NCBI GenBank assembly: GCA_038040445.1
Contig: JBBPIG010000033.1
Coordinates: 1-62,630, forward strand
Direction: 5' to 3'
DNA length: 62,630 nt
Source: Acidobacteriota bacterium
GTDB taxonomy: Bacteria; Acidobacteriota; Blastocatellia; UBA7656
Part shown: positions 56,169 to 62,630 of the stretch, in pieces
Position numbering within the stretch: position 1 is the stretch's first letter
Layout: every line of letters starts with the position of its first letter
The notes under the pieces: model-generated
What the model was told of the DNA's origin: nothing
The model's input: the letters and a program-made list of their open reading frames with translations, nothing else
The model's database searches: none
Made by a program: the position numbers and the translations under genes

Positions 56169-56271
56169 GCCTAACAAGTCATTCAACCGGAGCGCGAATA
56201 GCGTTGCTTTCATGCGCGAGACTTGTCGCTTATGACGTTGTCTGCGCGCCCGGTTAATTCGGGCGTTAGGC
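56169..56271 (+). other. attC site 2
   Basis: R'' GCCTAAC (56169-56175) and R' GTTAGGC (56265-56271) are perfect complements. Inner arms AACCGGAGCGCG and CGCGCCCGGTT pair with an extra base. 103 bp. Confidence 0.93.
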
Positions 56272-56313
56272 GGCTTCAGTATTATCGTCAGCAGAAAAGG
56301 AGTGTATCAAAGC

Positions 56314-56769
56314 ATGAATGACGGATTCGTGACAGTTCCCCAGGGTCACAAGATAGTCACTATCCATCCCAGCACTCAGCCGCAGGTGTGGCAACTCGAA
56401 TCGAAGTTTCTTGTATTGGACTTCGGCCTCAATAGCGATTGGCGAGCTTTCGTTTCAGATTTCGATGAGAGGGTAGGTCAAGTTGAAGTTCAGCCGACGG
56501 TAGCGATTCTTCAAGGCGCAATGCTCGATAGGCTACAGGCATCGGGCGAAATCCACGACTTTGTGTCGGAGTGGCAGCGCCTCAGGGAGCGAGGATGGCA
56601 AGCGGTCTGGGTATTGCCTCGGGAGGCAGCCGAACGAATGGACGCAGTTGAGTTGCTCAAGTCGGCTGGCTTCGGTGTTCATGGCTCAGCCAAAGACGGG
56701 GCGTGCTTTATCGAGGTTCACAAACCCGACGGGACGATTACCATCGGCATGACGGGGCCGAGTATTTAG
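56314..56769 (+). CDS. Cassette 3: protein of unknown function
   Basis: A 151-residue soluble protein from ATG 56314 with AGGAG at 56298-56302. It has no signal peptide. It alternates strands and helices (KFLVLDFGLNSDWRAFVSDF, QAVWVLPREAAERMDAVEL, TITIGMTGPSI), which gives a small alpha/beta fold without a recognisable motif. Bounded by attC 2 and attC 3, it is a single-gene cassette. Confidence 0.7.
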   Translation: MNDGFVTVPQGHKIVTIHPSTQPQVWQLESKFLVLDFGLNSDWRAFVSDFDERVGQVEVQPTVAILQGAMLDRLQASGEIHDFVSEWQRLRERGWQAVWVLPREAAERMDAVELLKSAGFGVHGSAKDGACFIEVHKPDGTITIGMTGPSI

Positions 56770-56873
56770 TAATAGGCTCGACCTTGTAGCCATCGGCCGA
56801 ATCAGCATTTGCACCGGAACCGGCTCAATGTGAGTCAAGAACCTGAGCGGAACCAGCTTTCATAAAGCGTGCG

Positions 56874-56959
56874 GCCTAACAACGGCATGCACCCGACGCC
56901 CCATCACGCTGCCTCTTATGAATCTTGAATTGGGGCGCGGGTGATGCCGGGCGTTAGCG
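56874..56959 (+). other. attC site 3
   Basis: R'' GCCTAAC (56874-56880). The inner arm GGCATGCACCCGACGCCCC pairs with GGGGCGCGGGTGATGCC, leaving two extrahelical bases. R' begins GTTAG at 56953 and departs from consensus in its last bases. 86 bp. Confidence 0.88.
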
Positions 56960-57066
56960 TACCGCCTGATAGCACGACCGTTGAGCCCGACGAAAGTGAA
57001 CGGCATGCGCTGCTAGAACACGCGACGACGGGAAGCGCGCCAGTGAAGTGAGAGGAGTAATGAAAT

Positions 57067-58411
57067 ATGAAAGGCGACCAAGCCAGTCGGCCCATTCCGC
57101 TGTTCGGGGCGAGGAAGATGGCGCGCGAACTCCTTGCGGAGGTCGACTCTCTCAGAGCGCAGTGTGACCAGTCGAGAGAGACGCTAGCGAGGCTCGGAGC
57201 TCTGTCGGTTCTTCAGCTCGAGGCCAAGCGAGCCGGTCTTGAGCGCGAGATCGTTGAGCAAGCAGCGCGGCTAGAACGAGAGCGCGCGGATGCTGCGGAA
57301 GCGCTGTGCGCAGCCAGTACGCAGCTTGATGAGGCGCGGAAGGCGATCGTTGTGACCGAGGAGTTGGCCCTGCTGCAAGAGGTCGGGATATACCGGTATA
57401 GACATCCGTTGACCGATGCTGTCGCTTATCAGAGGGAACTCGATGCCATGGAGGAGAGAATCAAGGCGATGGCGCGAAAGGACGGCGGCGCAGTTCTCGC
57501 GGCGACGGACTGGACTGTCAATGGATCGATCGTGCAAGGTCGGGCAATGGTACGAGACTTCTCGAAGCTGCTACTGCGGGCATTCAACGCTGAGGCAGAC
57601 AATTTGGTCAGAGGTCTGAAACCCTACAAGCTCGACGCCGCGATCGAGCGGCTCACGAAAGTGTCGGAAGTCATCGAGCGCCTTGGGAAGACGATGAACA
57701 TCAAGATATCGACGCCGTACCTGAAGGAGCGCGTGCGTGAGCTTGAGCTGACCGCTGACTTTCTGCAGAAGCAGGCCGAAAAAAAGGAAGCTGAGCGTGT
57801 TGAACGAGACCGTCTGCGTGAAGAGCGTAAGGTGCAGCAGGAAATCGAGAGGGAGCGCGCGCGCCTAGAGAAGGAGCGTCAGCACTATTCAAATGCCCTC
57901 GAGGCCTTGGTTGCAAAAGGCGATGACGTCGGCGCTGCCCGACTCCGTGATGAGCTGAGGGATGTTCAACGGGCTATCGAGGACGTGGACTACCGAGCGG
58001 CCAACATACGCGCGGGCTACGTGTACGTTATTTCGAATCTAGGTTCATTCGGCGAGGATATGGTCAAGGTGGGTATGACACGCCGACTGGACCCAATGGA
58101 TAGAATCCGTGAGTCTCAGCGACGCCTCGGTCCCGTTCAACTTCGACATTCATGCTTTGTTCTTCTCGAAAGACGCCGTCGGTATCGAATCCGCGATGCA
58201 CGAGCGCCTAGCCGCTCAACGGGTGAACCTGGTCAATCAGCGACGCGAGTTCTTCCGGGCCACACCTGCGGACGCGAAGGCTCACCTCGCCGAACTGGCG
58301 GGCGAGCTGTTGCAGTATCAGGATGTTCCAGATGCGCTCGAGTACCGTGAGAGTCTTACGCGAGCGGAGCGGTCGGGAGCGAACGCGCGCGTAAGCCCAG
58401 GAGTCGCCTAG
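57067..58411 (+). pseudogene. Cassette 4: DUF4041 / T5orf172 (GIY-YIG-like) protein with a frameshift
   Basis: ATG 57067 encodes a long coiled-coil N-terminus, a central DUF4041 region (RKDGGAVLAATDWTVNGSI, AEADNLVRGLKPYKLDAAI), another coiled coil (residues ~225-310) and the start of a T5orf172 domain (AGYVYVISNLGSFGEDMVKVG). At 58114 one extra base breaks the frame. The second frame continues DASVPFNFDIHALFFSKDAV and REFFRATPADAK to 58411. Correcting one base gives about 447 residues. DUF4041/T5orf172 proteins are common in phages and defence islands. Could be a real mutation or a sequencing error. Confidence 0.8.
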
Positions 58412-58512
58412 AGCGCCGCCGCGGCAGCAGGACGCCGGCGGAAGGAATATGCACCACCATCAAAGCGAAGATCGGAGACTCTGTTGGGAGAGTTGGGTGT
58501 CCCCTGAGCGGC

Positions 58513-58612
58513 GGCTAACTCACGCTTGCAGCCGACGTAGCCCGCTGCACACTCAACGTGGGTGCTAAGATCTCGCGTGCGGGCTACGCGGCTGAAGCGT
58601 AGGCCGTTAGGC
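58513..58612 (+). other. attC site 4
   Basis: R'' GGCTAAC (58513-58519) and R' GTTAGGC (58606-58612). The inner arm ACGCTTGCAGCCGACGTAGC pairs with the arm ending GCTACGCGGCTGAAGCGT, with two extra bases. 100 bp. Confidence 0.9.
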
Positions 58613-58807
58613 GTTTACAACCTCGATGCTTAGCACAAGAAATAGCTCGCATCAGGACACGTAGCCGCTGAGACCATGGTTCCTATGTCGCCGCCGGCTG
58701 TGAAAGACGCAAGTGCCACAAGTCTAGGTCGCGAACTTTGACGGAGGCTAGTCGCGACTGGGCAACGAGGTTCGAAAGATAGACAGGTTATTGGTCTGGA
58801 GGGCAGT

Positions 58808-60439
58808 ATGCCAAGCACTAGCCGTAGCTCCGATGAAGCGTTGTCGATCTTGCTGGATCCCAGCAAGCGCAGTGAGGCAGAAGGGATCTTCAGGAGGCTA
58901 TTAACGGCAGTTCAAGAAAAACAGGGCACAGATTCCCCCGAGGCGGCGGCAATATCGAACAAACTCGGGGAGATCATAGCATTTGACGGACGACACGCAG
59001 AGGCTGTTGAGCTCTTTTGGCAGTCAGTACGAGTAAGCGCAGCCCAAACCGAAGTTTCCCCACAGGCTGCCACGTATTACCGGAATCTTGGTTTAAGTTT
59101 AGCCTGCCTTGATCGGCGCGATGATGCGGTCCTCGCGATACAGGCCATGGTCGAAATGCTCGAACAGGGCGTTGGTGCTCAAGACAGCCGCGTGACTGAG
59201 GCCCGCTCACTCCTGGCGAAGATTTCTACGGGGTGGAAACCACCACTCCCGAATGCGCTGCTTCCGTCATCGGCTCACGAAACCGGAGATGCCGACTCAG
59301 ATGCCGCCAGCACCATAGTCGCTGAGTTTGATCTTAACTACTCCCTGTGGGAGGCTGCTTATTTGAAGGCCGCCCCTGACACGCCACAGGGCTTTCTCAT
59401 TCGCCTTCAGCGGCTTCGCGCCGATCCTCGCTCTGACTCCGAATATAACCGGCTGCGCGACACCACGTGGATGCTCGGGCGATCTCTCCAGGGGATTGCC
59501 CCGGACATCACGAAAGCGGTCTTTGGCAAAAACCCTGCCTTTGCCCAAACCTACTACATTCAAGAGATGCTGCTCGCACCAGTGCAGAAGTACTTGCCGG
59601 AAAGCGTTCTCAAGCTCTTGCCCAATATCGCGTTCGGTACATTGCCAGTGCGCTCCATTAATGGTGGCGCACTTCGAGCGCCAAAAGACGGATACATAAT
59701 CGTGTTGGATACTGGGCTCTTCCAAATCCTGTCTTACTTCCTCGAATCCATTTTCATAGAGGTCAAGCTGCATCAGGAAGGTCGTGATGCTGATGCTAAT
59801 GCTTACAGAAACTCTATCTACACATTCATCTGTGACTACTACCGCGAGCGGGGAAATATCAGCTTCGCTTTTCCACAATCTGACCACGCCCTAAGAGTTG
59901 AAGAGCAAGCAGTTTTTGGTTTCAGACTCATATGCGCAGAGCTATTCATCCTCTGTCACGAGATCGCGCATGTCGCTCTCGGGCATCTCGAGGATTGCGA
60001 TACTGTTGTTCTGAGGAGTCGTGCATTCGACGAAGCTCTCGCACACCACGGCGAAAGGCCTCTTCTGGTGTATTCCTACAATGAGGCGAAAGAGTTGATG
60101 GCGGATGTTCTTGGGTTCTCTATGTTTCGATCTATCTGGTTCCATCACCCGGTTTTGGCGCCGGTAGCCAACAATCCGAATATGCGAGATCTTTGGGAAA
60201 ATGAGGCGCTTCTTGTTTTCTCCCTATTAAGCTTGATCGAAAAGAATGTGCCCTCGCATGTGGGCATATCCAGCCACCCTCCTGTCGAGAAACGACTAGA
60301 GGCGCTGTTTTATCAAGCTGCACGTGAGGCACAGTCTCAGGGACTCAAAATCGCAGGCGATAAGCTGCCCGCTGCGATGGATTGGATACGTAAGCATGCA
60401 CAAATGGCGCGCAACATGCCTGTTATCAAAGGAGGATAG
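58808..60439 (+). CDS. Cassette 5, gene 1: TPR-like protein with a HExxH metallopeptidase domain
   Basis: A 543-residue protein from ATG 58808 (GGAG 58798). Residues ~8-140 hold TPR-like helices (AEGIFRRLLTAVQEKQGTDSP, PQAATYYRNLGLSLACLDRR). The C-terminal part has LILCHEIAHVALGHLEDCD-type sequence (HEIAH at residues ~384-388) and, ~50 residues later, NEAKELMADVLGF, the E-x2-AD-x2-G pattern of M48/ImmA-like gluzincins. So it is probably an active zinc peptidase with a TPR sensor part. It is followed after 4 bases by a small partner gene in the same cassette. Confidence 0.75.
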   Translation: MPSTSRSSDEALSILLDPSKRSEAEGIFRRLLTAVQEKQGTDSPEAAAISNKLGEIIAFDGRHAEAVELFWQSVRVSAAQTEVSPQAATYYRNLGLSLACLDRRDDAVLAIQAMVEMLEQGVGAQDSRVTEARSLLAKISTGWKPPLPNALLPSSAHETGDADSDAASTIVAEFDLNYSLWEAAYLKAAPDTPQGFLIRLQRLRADPRSDSEYNRLRDTTWMLGRSLQGIAPDITKAVFGKNPAFAQTYYIQEMLLAPVQKYLPESVLKLLPNIAFGTLPVRSINGGALRAPKDGYIIVLDTGLFQILSYFLESIFIEVKLHQEGRDADANAYRNSIYTFICDYYRERGNISFAFPQSDHALRVEEQAVFGFRLICAELFILCHEIAHVALGHLEDCDTVVLRSRAFDEALAHHGERPLLVYSYNEAKELMADVLGFSMFRSIWFHHPVLAPVANNPNMRDLWENEALLVFSLLSLIEKNVPSHVGISSHPPVEKRLEALFYQAAREAQSQGLKIAGDKLPAAMDWIRKHAQMARNMPVIKGG

Positions 60440-60443
60440 AGTA

Positions 60444-60791
60444 ATGAGAGAACCGCTGGACGTTGCCTTAACCTTCCCCGCTGAAATGAACGAGGCTGAC
60501 CTAACGGCACTATTGACAGCCGTCAAACAGGGCTTCGACATCATTGATGACGGCCGTTCGAATTTCAATGCGGACTGGGTTACCATTATCGCTCTACTCA
60601 AGGACGGTGCGGAAATAGTGGGCGGCCTTGGGGCGCTGGCCTCATTGGCCAACACACTGATTGCGTGGCGGACCAAGACGGTCAGAAGCGGACGACCAAC
60701 ACCAGTTCGAATTAAAGTGAGTGGTCGGAAAGAAATCGATCTTGAATCTGTCTCCGATGATGAAATCAGGCGCCTCATCGGAAGACCATAG
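60444..60791 (+). CDS. Cassette 5, gene 2: small EACC1-like partner protein
   Basis: A 115-residue protein from ATG 60444; GGAGG at 60431 lies within the end of the upstream gene. The layout is an N-terminal strand and helix, a Gly/Ala/Leu helix (GALASLANTLIAWRTK) and a C-terminal PVRIKVSGRKEIDLESVSDD. This resembles effector-associated constant component (EACC1) proteins that accompany peptidases in bacterial conflict systems. The match is to pattern only, and the helix could alternatively be a membrane-interacting segment. It is close-coupled to the metallopeptidase. Confidence 0.6.
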   Translation: MREPLDVALTFPAEMNEADLTALLTAVKQGFDIIDDGRSNFNADWVTIIALLKDGAEIVGGLGALASLANTLIAWRTKTVRSGRPTPVRIKVSGRKEIDLESVSDDEIRRLIGRP

Positions 60792-60941
60792 AGGGTATCA
60801 AACAACAAGATCTTCATCGTTCATGGACACGACAACGAAGCGAAGCACACGTTTGGCTTGTTGGGTGCTGGGCTGTTCTCCTTTATCGTCGGAACTATTC
60901 TATGGATACATAGGGCTTGGAAGTTTCACGATGTCAAATAA
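60792..60941 (+). pseudogene. TIR-like (PF10137-type) remnant fused to a membrane helix, no start codon
   Basis: Directly after the TAG stop of the preceding gene, the same frame reads NKIFIVHGHDNEAKHT, the exact opening of TIR-like nucleotide-binding domains. It then jumps to LLGAGLFSFIVGTILWIHRAW, a membrane helix, and a stop at 60939-60941. No start codon precedes it. Either it is debris of a TIR-like gene, or it is made by reading through the TAG as a C-terminal extension of the 115-residue protein. Confidence 0.5.
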
Positions 60942-61010
60942 CAGATCGAGTATAGCTAAGAGCAGTTTCCGGAAAATAGATTGAATTGGAATGGCGCTCA
61001 TCAACACGGC

Positions 61011-61102
61011 GTCTAACTCTGCCGTGAACCGGAGCGCGGCAATCGAGAGTCTCAACACCTTCTCAGTTTTTGCGCCGCGCCCGGTTACGCCACTCGTTAG
61101 GC
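61011..61102 (+). other. attC site 5
   Basis: R'' GTCTAAC (61011-61017) and R' GTTAGGC (61096-61102). Inner arms GAACCGGAGCGCGGC and GCCGCGCCCGGTTAC pair. 92 bp. The arms closely resemble those of attC 2. Confidence 0.9.
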
Positions 61103-61178
61103 GGCACGGCCGGGTCGGTAGTGCCATCGTGCGTGTTTGGTGTTCGAAACCTTCGTGGCATGGCGAAAGGAGAACAAG

Positions 61179-61589
61179 ATGCCAGACGTGGTTCCGTTTT
61201 TGACCTATGAGGACGGCATTGCCGCCCTAGAATGGCTGGCCGAAGTGTTTGGATTCACGGAGACAGCTCGCTTCACGTCTTCCGATGGGAGGCTTTCTCA
61301 CGGAGAAATGTCGATCGGGGATGGACTAATCATGTTGGCCAGTCCGTCGCCGGACTATGAAGGCCCCAAGCGACATCGCGGCAACTGCGAGATTGCCGCC
61401 TCATGGTCCGCTCTGCCATGGATCATTGATGGTGTTCTCGTCTATGTTGAGGACGTCGATGAGCACTATGCTCGGGCTAAGGCCGCAGGAGCCGTTATCT
61501 TGTCTGAACCGGAGGATGGGCCGCCAGCGCGACGATATCGAGTTGAGGATCTAGAAGGACATCGATGGATGTTCATGGCACGAAACTAG
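61179..61589 (+). CDS. Cassette 6: VOC-family (glyoxalase/PhnB-like) protein
   Basis: A 136-residue protein from ATG 61179 with AGGAG six bases upstream. TYEDGIAALEWLAEVFGFTET, SHGEMSIGDGLIMLASPSP and VEDVDEHYARAKAAGAVI, ending RYRVEDLEGHRWMFMA, match the bleomycin-resistance/PhnB-like VOC type. Metal-binding and substrate are unknown. VOC genes are frequent integron cassettes. The frame is open upstream to 61137, but the ATG with RBS is better. Confidence 0.85.
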   Translation: MPDVVPFLTYEDGIAALEWLAEVFGFTETARFTSSDGRLSHGEMSIGDGLIMLASPSPDYEGPKRHRGNCEIAASWSALPWIIDGVLVYVEDVDEHYARAKAAGAVILSEPEDGPPARRYRVEDLEGHRWMFMARN

Positions 61590-61633
61590 CCCGCACGCTA
61601 TTCACGATCGCAACGGGAGTGGAACGCGGTGCC

Positions 61634-61738
61634 GCCTAACAAAGGGATGGAGCTGACAGTCAAAAGCGACACGCCCTTTGCAAAGAGAAGAGCAAAGGGC
61701 GCGCCGCTTTTGCCTGCAGCTCATCCCAGACGTTAGGG
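61634..61738 (+). other. attC site 6
   Basis: R'' GCCTAAC (61634-61640) and R' GTTAGGG (61732-61738). The long inner arms AGCTGACAGTCAAAAGCGAC and CAAAAGCGG-type partner pair around CCCTTTGC/GCAAAGGG. 105 bp. Confidence 0.9.
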
Positions 61739-61757
61739 CTCCCAGGAGAAGCTAGTT

Positions 61758-62549
61758 ATGAACCCAGAGAAAGAAGATCGTCGACCAAGAAGTCGCGCCG
61801 AGTTGCTCGACCTGATGCGTCGCCGCGATATCACTGGTTGGCAAAGTCTCTGCGACTACCTTGGCATGTCGCTTTCCGGTCTGTGCGAAACCAACCAAGG
61901 CGGCTGGTGGATGCACCAAGTTGAGATCCTTCGCTCTTGCGGTTTTCTTCGAATCGAAAAAGACGACTCATTGTCGCCTGTTGCTGACGGCGAGCCATAT
62001 TTCCCGCGAGAACTTGAAGGACGATTCGTCGTGACTGATCTGTGGCGCGATGTTCAAGCCGCCCTGGAAATTGGTCTGTCCGATATCGCAAATATGAATC
62101 GCGAAGGATCTACGGTAATGCGCCCGGTTTTTGGGCCCCCTGGCGAAGATCATGCGCACGATGTATTCGTACTTATGCCCTTTTCTGAGGACCTTGAGCC
62201 CGTCTATACGGACCACATCCTAAAGGTCACTGACAAACTCGATTTGTCCACTAAACGTGCTGATGATCTCTACTCCCCGACGTTCATCGTCCGAGATATC
62301 TGGAATTCAATCAACTCTGCGAAAGTCATCATCGCTGACTGCACCGGGAGGAATCCGAATGTGTTTTACGAACTGGGAATTGCTCACACGGTCGGCAAAT
62401 CACCAATAATCCTTACACAGGACGATCAGATCCCCTTTGACATTAATTATGTACGCCTCATCAAATACCAGTACACACCAAGAGGAATGGAAAAATTTGA
62501 ACAATATTTGGAACGATACCTAGGATATGTACTCGGGCGATGTACATAG
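61758..62549 (+). CDS. Cassette 7: winged-helix plus TIR/deoxyribosyltransferase-like protein
   Basis: A 263-residue protein from ATG 61758 (CAGGAGAA upstream). Residues ~10-115 are helical and winged-helix-like (RSRAELLDLMRRRDITGWQ, LRSCGFLRIEKD). Residues ~130-260 form a Rossmann-type domain with DVFVLMPFSEDLEPVYTDHI, RDIWNSINSAKVIIADCTGR and NPNVFYELGIAHTVGK. This combination is characteristic of the TIR/nucleoside-2-deoxyribosyltransferase-like group, often tied to phage defence. The Glu in FYELG is a candidate catalytic residue. NAD or nucleotide hydrolysis is inferred. Confidence 0.8.
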   Translation: MNPEKEDRRPRSRAELLDLMRRRDITGWQSLCDYLGMSLSGLCETNQGGWWMHQVEILRSCGFLRIEKDDSLSPVADGEPYFPRELEGRFVVTDLWRDVQAALEIGLSDIANMNREGSTVMRPVFGPPGEDHAHDVFVLMPFSEDLEPVYTDHILKVTDKLDLSTKRADDLYSPTFIVRDIWNSINSAKVIIADCTGRNPNVFYELGIAHTVGKSPIILTQDDQIPFDINYVRLIKYQYTPRGMEKFEQYLERYLGYVLGRCT

Positions 62550-62568
62550 ATTTAACTCGACCACTGAT

Positions 62569-62630
62569 CCCTAACAACAACTTAAGACTTCGCGCGGCGC
62601 GGCTCAGAAGCGTTCTCCCTCAGACGCCAC
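62569..62630 (+). other. attC site 7, cut by window end
   Basis: R'' CCCTAAC (62569-62575) lies 19 bases after the stop of the cassette 7 gene, followed by a GC-rich arm (GACTTCGCGCGGCGCGGC). The R' side is beyond the window, so the array continues. Confidence 0.65.

Larger units (their letters stand above)
52001..62630 (+). mobile_element. Chromosomal integron: residual intI, putative attI and cassette array (continues beyond window)
   Basis: An integrase-derived gene is followed by seven attC sites (the last cut by the window end), each with a GCCTAAC-type R'' box, paired L boxes with one or two extra bases and a GTTAGGC-type R' box. All genes between them read on the plus strand, ahead of their attC, as in genuine cassettes. 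Several cassette genes look lower in GC than the dnaX-recR backbone. The integrase has the same orientation as the cassettes, the inverted layout. Confidence 0.9.

Overview
The window looks like a contig from an uncultivated, moderately GC-rich bacterium, most plausibly an Acidobacteriota (Blastocatellia-like) genome. That assignment is inferred, not proven. It rests on the mix of a Ser/Thr kinase with TIR and PEGA modules, a futalosine-pathway menaquinone enzyme (MqnC), an ECF-like sigma factor with a zinc-finger partner, several surface-glycan genes with type I phosphodiesterase/alkaline-phosphatase proteins, and abundant structured intergenic repeats.

Layout. 1-2024: a partial secreted protein, a small zinc-finger putative anti-sigma protein and a sigma factor, all on the minus strand. 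2277-8145: housekeeping genes on the plus strand (valS, nadC, an unknown gene, birA, coaX). 8236-13517: a large secreted multidomain protein, a DUF983 membrane protein and a membrane-anchored sulfatase-like protein. 13571-33570: a mostly minus-strand surface-polysaccharide region with two MOP-family flippases, three glycosyltransferases, a UPF0104-type membrane protein, a YfhO protein, three alkaline-phosphatase-family proteins and an APS kinase. It is interrupted by a plus-strand kinase-TIR-PEGA protein and by a small plus-strand block of short genes of unknown role. 33682-33907 is a MITE-like element with perfect 23-bp terminal inverted repeats and an 8-bp target duplication. 34189-39505: three APC-family permeases in a row. 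39683-51908: a tRNA-Leu, unknown genes, a PLP decarboxylase, mqnC, a phospholipase D-like gene, small genes, then the block tadA, two tRNA-Ser, SRP RNA, dnaX, ybaB and recR.

52001-62630 is the most notable part. Directly after recR lies a promoter and a residual integron integrase gene (intI) that has lost its middle. It is followed, in the same orientation, by an integron cassette array with six complete attC sites and a seventh cut by the window edge. The cassettes encode a secreted protein, broken monooxygenase-like genes flanking an IS remnant and two secreted proteins, an unknown protein, a frameshifted DUF4041/T5orf172 protein, a metallopeptidase with a small partner protein and a TIR-like remnant, a VOC protein, and a winged-helix protein with a TIR/deoxyribosyltransferase-like domain. 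Several resemble phage-defence or conflict-system components. The integrase lies upstream of and parallel to the cassettes, the so-called inverted arrangement. It is probably dead, so the array may be frozen or served in trans.

Across the backbone about ten intergenic gaps hold hairpins whose arms are tandem 7-bp units. The heptamer differs at each locus but the architecture recurs. A separate class of 24-25 bp paired palindromes also occurs. Functions were assigned by reading motifs by eye; no database search was run.
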